Shown piece after piece: positions 26,096 through 36,280 of a stretch of 64,000 nt of DNA. The stretch is from assembly GCA_947593615.1 (NCBI GenBank), contig CANQDR010000005.1, positions 1 to 64,000 of the forward strand. The letters run 5' to 3'. A program made the position numbers and the translations under genes. The notes under the pieces are model-generated. The model did no database searches and was not told the DNA's origin. It saw only the letters and a program-made list of their open reading frames with translations. The stretch comes from an uncultured Clostridia bacterium. Its GTDB lineage: Bacteria; Bacillota; Clostridia; Oscillospirales; Acutalibacteraceae. Positions within the stretch are counted from its first letter, which is position 1; each line of letters begins with the position of its first letter.

Positions 26096-28720
26096 TTAGC
26101 TTATAATTTCTCCAGTTTCAGGGTTATAAACTCCCCAACTGCCAGTATAATGATTCTTATTATCTAACGTCGTACTTGCAATAAATATATTTTTACCGGC
26201 TTCTGTTGCCAAATCACCGGTTTGTCGAGCGCCGTTCCAGCAACTTTCATCCGTACCATTTGGTATATCTTGACTTACAAAAAGGAAGCCCTGAATACCG
26301 TCTACAGGTAATTCTTCATAAATTGTAATTGACCAAATGTCGTTTCCTTCAAACTCCATTGGCAGCGACTCGTTACGAATTCCGGCATATGACCAACTGT
26401 AGAAATGAACTTGCGACCACTGAGTCTTACTATTATCAAAATAAATGGTTCTTTCTGTCTCATCATCACCCAAAGCCGGGTCATAAGTTGTGTAAGAACC
26501 TACTCCGTCAGCGACTACTTTAAAGCAGTTAGCATCGCCTCTGTCTGCAAGATTTTGCCATACGTTCAAAATATAAGTATCAGGATGATCATCACTATAT
26601 ACTTGGCCTGTCTCCTTAAAATCAGCCAATGAAGTACGGAAGTCTTCTTCTGATACCTCTATTTTTTCATCTTCTTTTCCGCGTTGATACAGAGGTGTTC
26701 TGAAGAATGATATATTTGTCCAGTCATCCGGCAAATTATCAGTATAGTATACTCCGGTATCTTCATCATAATTATCAAAACAAATAACTGCATCCGTCGC
26801 ATTATTATATATCCATATTTTTGCGCCGTACTCATTAAGCCATTTTACATAATTCGGCATGTAGAATCTGTTTGCGGGAGGCTCTGTAGGCGTTGGAGGA
26901 TTTGTAGGCTGAGGCTTATCAGGAAGCGGCTTTTTGGCTGTTACACCTGTATGGTTACCTTCTTCGATTTGATCTACAATATATTTCTGAACTAATGTTG
27001 CGTCTATAACAGTGATTCTTTCGTCTTCATTAACATCGGCTGCAACATAAGGTACACCTTCTAAAACGGATAAGTTTACTATGTGTGCCTGTATAGCTGT
27101 TGCGTCCTGAACGCTGATGCGTCCGTCGCCGTTTGTATCTCCTATAAGCACATCTACATACTCAGATGCTGATGACGGTTCAGTTCCATTAGTCGTTGCA
27201 GTTGTTTCATCACCGGCTTCAACCAAACCAGCTATTGCATCTTCAAGAGTTTTACAAGCACTATCAATGTCTGCTTGTTTCGAATTTTTGTTGTTAAGCG
27301 TTCTCTTTGCGTCAGTCGTAGCAGACTTAAGTGTTGCATATGAAGCAGCGGTATACTTACTTTCATTTTTCAGTAACTCATCTGCTTTATCAATTGTTTC
27401 CTGTAATTTTGCTGTGTCCAGATTAATTATACGGAAAGTGTGTCCAACCTCATTTGCATACGCTTCAGTTGTGCTGCCTTCGTAACCGTATAATTTAACA
27501 ACTGAGGAACCTTGGCCCTCGCTAAAGACACCAAAAATTTCTTTTCCACGATCGTCGCCAAAGACTACATCCTTGGATTCTACATAAATCATTCCCAAGC
27601 CGTTTCTTTGGTAAAAAGCGCGATAAGCTATATTTTTTAAAGAGGCCGGAAGATGAATTTCACCTAAAGTATCTCCTCCCTGACCCGCTGTTAATGCAAA
27701 TGCTTCACTTGCTATGGAGGTTAGCTGGCTTTCTTCTTCAAAAGTAACACTTTTTAAATAACGGCAATCAAAAAATGCTTTACTACCTATTGTTCTTACC
27801 GATGCCGGAATTGTTAGATTATTTATTCTTAAACCGCTAAAAGCATTGTCGGCAATAGCTATAACCGGTCTGCCGTTAATCTCTGATGATATTTCAACAT
27901 CTTCCATAGAGGTATAGCCGTCTTTTAATCCTGTGATTACAACTGCTTCACCATCGTCGCCGTTCTGGATAACCTGCCATTTAAAAATAGACATATCCGG
28001 TTCTGTAGGTTCTGCAGTAGTTGACGTTGTCGGTTCGTCGGGAGTTGCAGGTGTCATTACCTCACTCTTAAAACCTTTTTCAGTTACGTAATTTTCTACA
28101 GAAGAGCCTTGATAATAATGAAAAATTATATCAGTATTAATCTTCGCGCCAAAAGCCGTACCCGTAAAATTCGGTGAACCGTAACAATAAACATCTGCCA
28201 AAGCTGCACAACCGTTAAAGGCTAATGCTAATACTTTTGCATCACTATTAAAAGTTATTTTAGTCAAAGCTGAACAACCGTTAAATGCCGTAGCACTAAT
28301 TTGCGTTAATGTTGCAGGAAAATTAATTTCAATCAGTCCTGTGCATTTCGCAAATGCAGAACTATTTATATTTAATAATCCACTGTTTAATGTTATTGAA
28401 TTAATTGTTGTTTTATCTGAAAACGCTGAAGCTCCTATTTCTTCAACGGTATATTCAACTTCATCATTTTTAACTGTACTCGGAATGTTTACGGAATCAC
28501 TATCTCCTGTATAACCCGTTACTCTAACGGCATTCCCAAGTAAAGATTCTCTTATAACTACATATTGTAAACCTTGTTCATCAGAAAATGAACTACCTTC
28601 AGCAGCAGAAGCTGACATTGGCACAATAGTAAAAATTCCCATCAGCATAGCAGCTACAAGCAGAAAACTCAGAAGTTTTGTCTTTTGTTGTACTATTATT
28701 TTCTTATGATTAATTTTCAT
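26096..28720 (-). CDS. Secreted BspA-type leucine-rich-repeat protein with dockerin and starch-binding-like end (paralogue A)
   Basis: About 875 residues. ATG 28720 (MKINHKK) aligns with the paralogue start. Earlier in-frame ATGs up to 28768 are possible. A signal peptide (LLSFLLVAAMLMGIF...SASAA) is followed by BspA/LRR_5 repeats in two blocks (about 50-210 and 245-400), then a FIVAR-like helical segment (about 440-505). A type I dockerin follows with two Ca loops (DTNGDGRISVQD and DVNEDERITVID, about 530-590). After a Pro/Thr linker there is a C-terminal region with IYFDNSKTQWSQVHFYSW, like CBM26 starch-binding modules. The dockerin should plug it into a cohesin scaffold at the cell surface. 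It is a close paralogue of 32512-35184. Confidence 0.88.
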   Translation of the reverse strand: MKINHKKIIVQQKTKLLSFLLVAAMLMGIFTIVPMSASAAEGSSFSDEQGLQYVVIRESLLGNAVRVTGYTGDSDSVNIPSTVKNDEVEYTVEEIGASAFSDKTTINSITLNSGLLNINSSAFAKCTGLIEINFPATLTQISATAFNGCSALTKITFNSDAKVLALAFNGCAALADVYCYGSPNFTGTAFGAKINTDIIFHYYQGSSVENYVTEKGFKSEVMTPATPDEPTTSTTAEPTEPDMSIFKWQVIQNGDDGEAVVITGLKDGYTSMEDVEISSEINGRPVIAIADNAFSGLRINNLTIPASVRTIGSKAFFDCRYLKSVTFEEESQLTSIASEAFALTAGQGGDTLGEIHLPASLKNIAYRAFYQRNGLGMIYVESKDVVFGDDRGKEIFGVFSEGQGSSVVKLYGYEGSTTEAYANEVGHTFRIINLDTAKLQETIDKADELLKNESKYTAASYATLKSATTDAKRTLNNKNSKQADIDSACKTLEDAIAGLVEAGDETTATTNGTEPSSASEYVDVLIGDTNGDGRISVQDATAIQAHIVNLSVLEGVPYVAADVNEDERITVIDATLVQKYIVDQIEEGNHTGVTAKKPLPDKPQPTNPPTPTEPPANRFYMPNYVKWLNEYGAKIWIYNNATDAVICFDNYDEDTGVYYTDNLPDDWTNISFFRTPLYQRGKEDEKIEVSEEDFRTSLADFKETGQVYSDDHPDTYILNVWQNLADRGDANCFKVVADGVGSYTTYDPALGDDETERTIYFDNSKTQWSQVHFYSWSYAGIRNESLPMEFEGNDIWSITIYEELPVDGIQGFLFVSQDIPNGTDESCWNGARQTGDLATEAGKNIFIASTTLDNKNHYTGSWGVYNPETGEIIS

Positions 28721-29376
28721 TTTTTTATTCATCCTTTCATTCATTATCATAACTTTCTTTTTTATCATAATTTTCTTGTATCATAATTTTAATCTTTTTT
28801 GTTTTTAACGCTTTTATGACGTTTTTTATAACTTTCTATTCATTCATTCTTTCGTTAACTTTTATGTGTTTTATCATAATTTTCCTCCCCTTTCCGTATT
28901 ATTTATAACATCTAACAACTTTTATCATACAAAACGATAAATTTGTTAGTAATCATATGAAATCTGCTCTTTCTATGCAGTAATGCACTACTCTCCTTTT
29001 CGATAAAGATTGAGACATTACTACAGTTGTGTTATATTCAATTTTCAAGGTTCTGTAAAGTATTTTTATCTTACTTCCTATTTGAGAATTTATTTTATGT
29101 ATATAAAAAATTTTAACTATTTTCTGTATTGAGCCCTCCGGTATCAAATTATAATTTTGCAATATTAGGTATAAAATATAGTGTATTGTTACGTTTTATA
29201 ACATTATTATACTATATTATTTATGCAAAATTACCACTTTATTTGCATTATAATTCTATATAAGGTATTTGTCAATGATTTTTTTGGCATTTTAAACTAT
29301 TTTGCGTAATTTTTTATATATCCTACAATTTTTATGTCCCAAAATATCAATATTGCACAAAAATTGACACAATGCT
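28721..29376. other. AT-rich intergenic region, no gene seen
   Basis: This 650-base stretch holds several near-repeats of TTTATCATAA and ATTCATTC types upstream of the minus-strand dockerin gene, where its promoter must be. A frame at 28953-29162 (minus) has no ribosome site or recognisable product and I leave it out. Confidence 0.5.
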
Positions 29377-29563
29377 GCTCACAATTCAGGCAGGCGGTGT
29401 GTCAAATCAGATGTATTTTTACCCGAGTATCGCTGTCCAGTTTCCTATACAACAAAATGAAAACCCCGATATACCAACTAAAAAGGTATTATCGGGGGCT
29501 TTTCAATTCATAGGAAAAACGCCTGTGCTTTATGCACAGGCGTTTTAAAGAAAGAAGAAAATT
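29377..29563. repeat. Intergenic repeat, copy 2, with two hairpins
   Basis: The sequence matches 25814-26000, including the CCCCGATA...TATCGGGGG and AACGCCTGTGC...GCACAGGCGTT hairpins. It sits downstream of the triple-module gene and should end its transcript. Confidence 0.8.
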
Positions 29564-29620
29564 ATAATTACAAATTGATAAATAAGCTCTTCTCATATTT
29601 TATTTTAAAAGCAAAGGCGT

Positions 29621-32272
29621 TTAAATTGTCAAAACATACGTTACTTCTTCACCGGCGGAAATCAGCGGCTCCTGGTTTGGAAGAACATTACCCTCTTCAT
29701 CTCTTATTATAAACTTTCTGGCTGTATTCCAGTTATTATACGTTGTAAAAATAACCTTAGCAGAACCATTGATGCTGTAAGTATATACTTCTTCATCTGC
29801 ATCATAGGTCATTTTGTTAAATGATGTTCCAACTCTGTCTCCGCCAAAGGTATATACATAGATGTCACCTGTGTAATCTTTAGCAGTAACAGTAATTACA
29901 GCGTGTGGCTTCTTTGTATAAGTATAAGTCTTTGAAACATCACCGAGAGTAACTGTAAGTGTTGTTGTTTCTGTAAAAATAAATGAATGAGAACCGGTAA
30001 ATGCTACAGGTTCTTCTTCATTAACCTGATATGTTGCAGTTTCGCCTTCGGGAACATTAAATGCATACACACTTACATTAATTGAGTCAGTAAAGTCTTT
30101 TGAACCGGGAGCTGCCAAAACTTCCGACTGTGGGGGAACGTCTGTGTATGAAAATTCAACACTTGTTACATTACCGTCTGAATCAACTACAGGTGTGTAT
30201 GTGTTCATGCCAACTTCAACAGACATATCAGCTGTCTGCTTACCGCTCCAAGTAGTTGAGTTTGTAAAAAGGAAATATTCCGTAAGTTCAATTTCCCCAT
30301 TTTGTTCAACATAAGACGGTACATCTACAGGAACAACTACACTGTAGAGATTTTCATGATCTGCAACCGGCTCCATTGTAACAAAGTCACCGAAGTAGCC
30401 GTAGTTCCAAGCGTAAAAGTAAATTTCATCCCACTGTGTATTTGTGTTGTCAAAATAAATGCGCGAACCTGCTTCTATTGCAATATCACCATATATCGGC
30501 GCCAATGTTAAGATGTATGTTACTTCTTCACCGGCGGAAACCAGCGGCTCCTGGTTTGGAAGCTCATTATAATCCATATCTCTGATTATAAATTTTTGAG
30601 CTGTATTCCAGTTATCAGAAGTTGTAAAAATAACCTGAGCTGAACCATTGATGCTGTAAGTATATACTTCTTCATCTGCATCATATGTCATTTTGTTAAA
30701 CGATGCTCCAATTCTGTCGCCGCCAAAAGTATATACATATATGTCACCTGTGTAATCTTTAGCAGTAACAGTAATTACAGCGTCTGACTTCTTAATATAA
30801 GTATAAGTTTTTGAAATGTCGCCGAGAGTAACTGTAAGTGTTGTTGTATCTGTAAAAGTTAATGAATTATTACCTGTAAATGCTACAGGTTCCTCTTCAT
30901 TAACCTGGTATGTTGCAGTTTCACCTTCGGGAACGTTAAATGCGTATACGCTTACAGTTATTGATTTTGTAAAGCTCTTTGAATAGGGAGTTGCCAAAAC
31001 TTCGGGCTGTGGGGGAAGGTTTGTATATGATAATTCTACAGATGTTATGTCTCCGCTTGAATTTACCAAAGGAATATATGTGTTCTTTCCTCTTTCAACC
31101 GGCATATTTCCAGTCTGTTTGCCGCTCCAGTTGTTTGAGTTTGTAAAAAGGAAGTATTCAGCGCCTTCCGGCACAACTTTAGGAACAACGACTTTATAAA
31201 TGTTTCTGCGACCGGGAACTTCCTCCATAGGAACGAAGTCGCCGTAGTAACCGTAATTCCATGCGTAGAAATAAACATTATCCCACTGTGTGTTTGAGTT
31301 ATTAAAATAAATAACTGAACCCGGTGTAAGAGCAATATAATAAGGCAATTCCAATGTAAAAGTTACGTGTTGACTCGAAGGAACAAGCGGTTCACTAAGT
31401 ACTTTCCCATTTTCATCTTTTATTATAAATTTCTGCTGAGTAACAGAGTCCCAATTATTTTCTGTTGTGAAAATAACTTTGGCGGAACCATTAATTCTGT
31501 AGGTGTATATTCCGTTACCCCTGTATTCCATTAAATTAAATGATGAACCGACCCTGTCACCGCCAAAGGTATATGCGTAAATATCGCCTCTGTAATCACC
31601 CGCATTAACGGTAATTACGGCATCATCAACTTTTGTGTAAGTAAAAGTTTTGGAAACACTGCCCGCAGTAACAGTGATTTTGGTTGTTTCTGTAACAGTA
31701 ATTGACGCTGAATCAGTAAATTTTACGGTAGTGGCTCCGTTAATTGAAAATGTAGGAGTTACACCCTTAGGAACATTAAATGCATATACATTAACTGTAA
31801 GAGGTTCTGTAAACTCCTTTGAATAAGGAGCTGCTGTCACTTCTGTTTCAGCAGGAAGATATGTATAGGATAACTGAACAGATGTTACTCTGCCAGATTG
31901 ATTTGTTATAGGAGTGTATGTGTTTTTTTCTGCCTGAACAGTCTGATCCTTTGTCTGCTGACCGCTCCAATCCGTTGAGTTTGTAAACAAAAAGTATTCA
32001 GCGCCAACAGGTACAGCTTTAGGTACAACGACTTTGTAAAGATTATTTGTACCGCTGACTTTATCCATAGGAACAAAGTCGCCAAAGTAACCGTAGTTCC
32101 AAGCGTAGAAGTAAATATTTTGCCACTTTGTATTTGTGTTATCAAAATAGATAACCGAACCCGCTTCAAATGCAATATTATCCGTCACTGCGGCAGAAGC
32201 AGAAACAGACCCGAAAGTAATTACTGAAAATGCAATTACTGCGGTTAACAACAGAGATATTATTTTTTTCAT
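29621..32272 (-). CDS. Secreted protein with three tandem CBM26-like modules
   Basis: 883 residues from ATG 32272, set 6 bases behind AGGAGG. A signal peptide ends near SASA. Then come three modules of about 285 residues (about 28-320, 321-600, 601-883). Each holds a FDNTNTKWQNIYFYAWNYGY-type block resembling CBM26 starch-binding modules, a chitobiase-C/Fn3-like block around YAFNVPEGETATY, and a block with GDIYVYTFGGDRVG...TFNKM-like sequence and VIFTT. There is no dockerin, anchor or catalytic domain, so the role is probably binding starch-like glucan outside the cell. The third module is nearly the same as the single module of 35270-36280. Confidence 0.85.
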   Translation of the reverse strand: MKKIISLLLTAVIAFSVITFGSVSASAAVTDNIAFEAGSVIYFDNTNTKWQNIYFYAWNYGYFGDFVPMDKVSGTNNLYKVVVPKAVPVGAEYFLFTNSTDWSGQQTKDQTVQAEKNTYTPITNQSGRVTSVQLSYTYLPAETEVTAAPYSKEFTEPLTVNVYAFNVPKGVTPTFSINGATTVKFTDSASITVTETTKITVTAGSVSKTFTYTKVDDAVITVNAGDYRGDIYAYTFGGDRVGSSFNLMEYRGNGIYTYRINGSAKVIFTTENNWDSVTQQKFIIKDENGKVLSEPLVPSSQHVTFTLELPYYIALTPGSVIYFNNSNTQWDNVYFYAWNYGYYGDFVPMEEVPGRRNIYKVVVPKVVPEGAEYFLFTNSNNWSGKQTGNMPVERGKNTYIPLVNSSGDITSVELSYTNLPPQPEVLATPYSKSFTKSITVSVYAFNVPEGETATYQVNEEEPVAFTGNNSLTFTDTTTLTVTLGDISKTYTYIKKSDAVITVTAKDYTGDIYVYTFGGDRIGASFNKMTYDADEEVYTYSINGSAQVIFTTSDNWNTAQKFIIRDMDYNELPNQEPLVSAGEEVTYILTLAPIYGDIAIEAGSRIYFDNTNTQWDEIYFYAWNYGYFGDFVTMEPVADHENLYSVVVPVDVPSYVEQNGEIELTEYFLFTNSTTWSGKQTADMSVEVGMNTYTPVVDSDGNVTSVEFSYTDVPPQSEVLAAPGSKDFTDSINVSVYAFNVPEGETATYQVNEEEPVAFTGSHSFIFTETTTLTVTLGDVSKTYTYTKKPHAVITVTAKDYTGDIYVYTFGGDRVGTSFNKMTYDADEEVYTYSINGSAKVIFTTYNNWNTARKFIIRDEEGNVLPNQEPLISAGEEVTYVLTI

Positions 32273-32351
32273 AACAAACCTCCTCATCATAATATTTTGT
32301 CTTATATATTAATATTGCATATTAAATTTATTTTTATATAAATTTAATGTT

Positions 32352-32405
32352 TAGGAAAAACGCCTGTGCATAAAGCACAGGCGTTTTAAAGAAAGAAGAA
32401 AATTA
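32352..32405. repeat. Intergenic repeat, copy 3 (partial) with hairpin
   Basis: AACGCCTGTGC-ATAAA-GCACAGGCGTT followed by TTAAAGAAAGAAGAAAATTA matches the right end of copies 1 and 2. It lies between the two neighbouring minus-strand genes and is a terminator. The 3' flank up to the gene at 32512 also matches the flank of 26096. Confidence 0.8.
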
Positions 32406-32511
32406 TGATAACGAAAATAAGTAATAAGCGTTATTTAACTAATTATTAAAATATCTATTAAATTAAAAAGTTAAGGTAAGGTATGGTATGATATATAGAA
32501 ATTTCAATTAA

Positions 32512-35184
32512 TTAGCTTATAATTTCTCCGGTCTCAGGGTTATAAACTCCCCAGCTGCCGCCATATTTTCCTTGACCATCTCTACCACCGGGTATAAAGA
32601 TGTTCTTGCCGGCTTCTGTTGCTAAGTCACTTGTCTGAGAAGCACCTCCCCACTCAGATGCGTCAGTACCGTTTAATATTTCTTTACTAACAAACAGGAA
32701 ACCCTGAACATTGTCTTTTGGCAATTCTTCATAAATTGTGATCGACCAGATGTTGTTGCCTTCGAACTCCATCTCTGCAGTCTCATTTCTAAGACCATTA
32801 TATGACCAGCTGTAGAAATATACGCTGCCCCACTGAGTTTTACTGTTATCAAAGTAAAGGGTTCTTTCAGTTGGAACTTCTACATTAGGATCATAAGTTG
32901 TATAAGAACCAACTCCGTCGGCAAGAACCTGGAAGCAGTTTGAAGTTCCTCTGTCTGCAAGGTCTTTCCAAACATTCAGGATACAAGTATCAGGATGATC
33001 GGTTTCATTGTATACTTGACCTGTAGCCTTATAATCAGCCATTCCTGATTCAAAAGTCTCTTCAGAAGTTTCAAAAGGAGTTCTGTAGAAGCCTATGTCA
33101 GTCCAATCTGCCGGTAAATTATCCGTGTAGAATACTCCGGCATCTTCATCATAGCCTTCTATAACAAAGTATTCCTCAGTCTTGTTGTTATATATCCAGA
33201 TCATTGCGCCGTACTCATTGAGCCATTTTACATCATTTGGCATATAGAATCTGCCTGTGGGAGCCTCTGTAGGCGTTGGAGGCTCTGTAGGCTGAGGCTT
33301 ATCAGGAAGCGGCTTTTTGGCTGTTTCGCCTGTATGGTTACCTTCTTCGATTTGATCTACAATATATTTCTGAACTAATGTTGCGTCTATAACAGTGATT
33401 CTTTCGTCTTCATTAACATCGGCCGCAACATAAGGTACACCTTCTAAAACGGACAAGCTTACTATGTGTGCCTGTATAGCTGTTGCGTCCTGAACGCTGA
33501 CGCGTCCGTCGCCGTTTGTATCTCCTATAAGCACATCTACATACTCAGATGCTGATGACGACTCTGTTGCTGATGTTGATGATTCAGTTGGTGCAGTAGT
33601 TTCACTACCACCAATTGGAACCAGTTTATCTAACGCTTCGTTAAGAGCCGCAAGTGCTGCATTAACTTCAACTTGTGTTGCGTTTTTATTTTTAAGCACA
33701 CGATTTGCTGTTGTCATAGCACTTGTCAGACTTGCATATGAAGCGGCAGTATATTGGGTGCTGTCAATTTCCTGAGCTTTGTCATATGCTGCCTGAAGCT
33801 CGGTGGTATCAAGGTCAAGATAACGAACCGTAATGCCGTTCTCTAAAGCATATTCTTCTGCCGTGCTGTTTCCCGAGCAATAAATTTTCAGTGCTGTCGA
33901 TGGAGCATGTGGTGTGCCGGAGTCCTGACTGCCGCCCTCATAGATATCAAAAATCTCCGCGCCTTTTACAGCATCTCCAAAGATTACGTCTTTTGAGTAT
34001 ATATAAACATTTACAAGAGCTGATCTGTTAACGAAAGCCTGCCAACCTATAAGCTTTAGATATTTGGGCAAACTAATTTCGTTCAGACGAGAAATCTCAG
34101 GGTTTGATAAACCAAAAGCACGGTTGCCTATCTTCACAAGTTGCGAATCATCAGGGAATTTAACTTCCGTTAACTGAGAACAATTATAAAAGGCTTCATC
34201 ATCAATAAGTGTTACTGAAGCAGGAAACTCAATACTCCTTAATATTTTATTTCCTGAAAATGCTGACTTATCTATAGTTGTAACAGGAATTTTATTTATT
34301 TCTGATGGAATTATAACATTCGCTTTACCGCTTTCATCTTTAAGACCCGTAATTTTAATGGCAGCGCCGTCATTAATACGCTCCCATTTAAATTCTGATG
34401 TATCGGGTTCTGTAGTAACATCCGGATCTGTAGTTGGCTCCACTATTTGTATAAATTTAATTTCTTTTACATTTACGTTATTTTTTTCAGCTTCTAACAA
34501 GAAATTGTGTATTGGACTTCCCTCAATAACATAAAATGTTATATCACTCGATGGAAATGTTTGACCGTTAATAATAGGTGAAGGAGAATAAAAATATATC
34601 TCATTAATTGCTAAACAATCAGTAAAAGAGGAACCGCTACCAAACTGTACATTTGACCGTACTTTTACAGTTGCTAAAGATGTACAACCTTTAAATGCAT
34701 TATTTGATACACTCTCTAATGATTCCGGTAAGTCAATACTAAGTAATGAGGTATTATTTAAAAACGCACTGGCTTTTATCTCTTTTATACCGTTATTTAA
34801 AGTAACATTACTAATATTTGAACATCCAGAAAACCATCTTGCACCTATAGTACTTATCGTACCGGGAATATTTACAGAATTAATATTCTTATTATCTTTA
34901 AAAGCAAACTCATCAATAGAAGTTACATTATAAGATACTCCACTTTCATTACTAACCGTCTGGGGTATTACTACATCTCCGCTTGCATTATCAGCCTTAA
35001 CTAAAGTAACTGTATTTGTTACAGTTTCATCTGTAACCTTATAGGTGTAATCACCAGAAACAAATTCATCAGATATTGCAGCAGAAGCTGACATTGGTGT
35101 AATAGCAAAAATTCCAAACAACAGTGAAATAACCAACAAGAAGCTAAGCAGTTTGGTTTTTTGCTGTATTATTATTTTTATCAT
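32512..35184 (-). CDS. Secreted BspA-type leucine-rich-repeat protein with dockerin and starch-binding-like end (paralogue B)
   Basis: 890 residues from ATG 35184 (MIKIIIQQK), set 3-4 bases behind GAGGTG. The longer frame to 35220 lacks a site. It has the same order as paralogue A: signal peptide, BspA LRR blocks, FIVAR-like helices with YTAASYASLTSA, Ser/Thr linker, dockerin (DTNGDGRVSVQD, DVNEDERITVID), Pro/Thr linker and a CBM26-like end (LYFDNSKTQWGSVYFYSW). The dockerin and C-terminal end are almost identical to those of A, while the LRR part has diverged strongly. This suggests selection for new binding partners on a fixed chassis. Confidence 0.88.
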   Translation of the reverse strand: MIKIIIQQKTKLLSFLLVISLLFGIFAITPMSASAAISDEFVSGDYTYKVTDETVTNTVTLVKADNASGDVVIPQTVSNESGVSYNVTSIDEFAFKDNKNINSVNIPGTISTIGARWFSGCSNISNVTLNNGIKEIKASAFLNNTSLLSIDLPESLESVSNNAFKGCTSLATVKVRSNVQFGSGSSFTDCLAINEIYFYSPSPIINGQTFPSSDITFYVIEGSPIHNFLLEAEKNNVNVKEIKFIQIVEPTTDPDVTTEPDTSEFKWERINDGAAIKITGLKDESGKANVIIPSEINKIPVTTIDKSAFSGNKILRSIEFPASVTLIDDEAFYNCSQLTEVKFPDDSQLVKIGNRAFGLSNPEISRLNEISLPKYLKLIGWQAFVNRSALVNVYIYSKDVIFGDAVKGAEIFDIYEGGSQDSGTPHAPSTALKIYCSGNSTAEEYALENGITVRYLDLDTTELQAAYDKAQEIDSTQYTAASYASLTSAMTTANRVLKNKNATQVEVNAALAALNEALDKLVPIGGSETTAPTESSTSATESSSASEYVDVLIGDTNGDGRVSVQDATAIQAHIVSLSVLEGVPYVAADVNEDERITVIDATLVQKYIVDQIEEGNHTGETAKKPLPDKPQPTEPPTPTEAPTGRFYMPNDVKWLNEYGAMIWIYNNKTEEYFVIEGYDEDAGVFYTDNLPADWTDIGFYRTPFETSEETFESGMADYKATGQVYNETDHPDTCILNVWKDLADRGTSNCFQVLADGVGSYTTYDPNVEVPTERTLYFDNSKTQWGSVYFYSWSYNGLRNETAEMEFEGNNIWSITIYEELPKDNVQGFLFVSKEILNGTDASEWGGASQTSDLATEAGKNIFIPGGRDGQGKYGGSWGVYNPETGEIIS

Positions 35185-35228
35185 AATCACCTCAAACAAA
35201 AATAATATTGCGAGTTTCATAAATATAA

Positions 35229-35250
35229 GGGCGGCCGTTAAAGCCGCCCC
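35229..35250 (-). terminator. Terminator between 35270 and 35184 genes
   Basis: AGGGGCGGC and GCCGCCCT arms pair around TTTAACG just after the minus-strand stop of the 35270 gene. The sequence on + is AAGGGCGGCCGTTAAAGCCG. Confidence 0.7.
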
Positions 35251-35269
35251 TATTAGAGCGCTCTATGAA

Positions 35270-36280
35270 TTAGCTAAGAGTTAATGTGTATGTTACTTCT
35301 TCACCGGCGGAAACCAACGGCTCCTGGTTTGGAAGAACATTACCATTCGCATCTCTGATTATAAACTTTCTGGCTGTATCCCAGTTATCAGAAGTTGTGA
35401 AAATAACCTGAGCAGAACCATTGATGCTGTAAGTATATACTTCTTCATCTGCATCATATGTCATTTTGTTAAACGATGTTCCAACTCTGTCTCCGCCAAA
35501 GGTGTATACATAGATGTCGCCTGTGTAATCTTTAGCAGTAGCAGTAATTACAGCTTCTGACTTCTCTGTATAGGTATAAGTCTTTGAAACATCACCGAGA
35601 GTAACCGTAAGTGTTGTTGTCTCTGTAAAAGTAAATGAATGAGAACCGGTAAATGCTACAGGTTCCTCTTCATTAACCTGATATGTTGCAGTTTCGCCTG
35701 CAGGAACGTTAAATGCATATACGCTTACAGTAATTGAACCTGTAAAGTCTTTTGACAGAGGAGCTGCCAAAATTTCCGGCTGTGGAGCAATGTCTGTGAA
35801 TGACAAATCAACAGATGTGATATGTTTTTCAGCATCATATGTGAATTCGCCGTCAGTCTTTACAGGCTTGTATGTGTTCATGCCTGTTTCAACAGACATA
35901 TTAGCTGTCTGCTGACCGCTCCAATCGGTTGAGTTTGTAAACAGGAAGTATTCTGTAGGTACACTTACACCGCCTTGTTCAACAGTTGCCGGAACGTCAA
36001 CCGGAGTTACTACATAGTAGAGATTATCTCCAACAGGATTACCTTCTTCATCAACTTTAGCCTCTTCCTTTTCCATAGGAACGAAGTCTCCGAAGTAGCC
36101 GTAATTCCAAGCGTAGAAGTAAATTTTATCCCACTGTGTGTCTGTGTTATCAAAATAAATTCGTGAACCTGCCTTAAATGCAATGTTGTCATCTTCAGCA
36201 GCAGATGCAGAAACTGCGCCAACTGTCATAGCTGAGAATGCCATCAAAGCAGTTAATAATAATGATACGATCTTTTTCAT
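35270..36280 (-). CDS. Secreted protein with a single CBM26-like module
   Basis: 336 residues with AGGAGG ahead of ATG 36280 and a signal peptide ending at SASAA. The single module has IYFDNTDTQWDKIYFYAWNY, a Fn3/chitobiase-C-like block and GDIYVYTFGGDRVGTSF, matching the third module of 29621-32272. It is one half of a duplicated pair with the LRR-dockerin gene downstream. The likely role is binding of starch-like glucan at the surface. No catalytic residues are seen. Confidence 0.85.
   Translation of the reverse strand: MKKIVSLLLTALMAFSAMTVGAVSASAAEDDNIAFKAGSRIYFDNTDTQWDKIYFYAWNYGYFGDFVPMEKEEAKVDEEGNPVGDNLYYVVTPVDVPATVEQGGVSVPTEYFLFTNSTDWSGQQTANMSVETGMNTYKPVKTDGEFTYDAEKHITSVDLSFTDIAPQPEILAAPLSKDFTGSITVSVYAFNVPAGETATYQVNEEEPVAFTGSHSFTFTETTTLTVTLGDVSKTYTYTEKSEAVITATAKDYTGDIYVYTFGGDRVGTSFNKMTYDADEEVYTYSINGSAQVIFTTSDNWDTARKFIIRDANGNVLPNQEPLVSAGEEVTYTLTLS

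Noticed and set aside
28953..29162. 69-codon minus-strand frame in the dockerin upstream gap
   Set aside because: No ribosome site, no recognisable product, AT-rich background.
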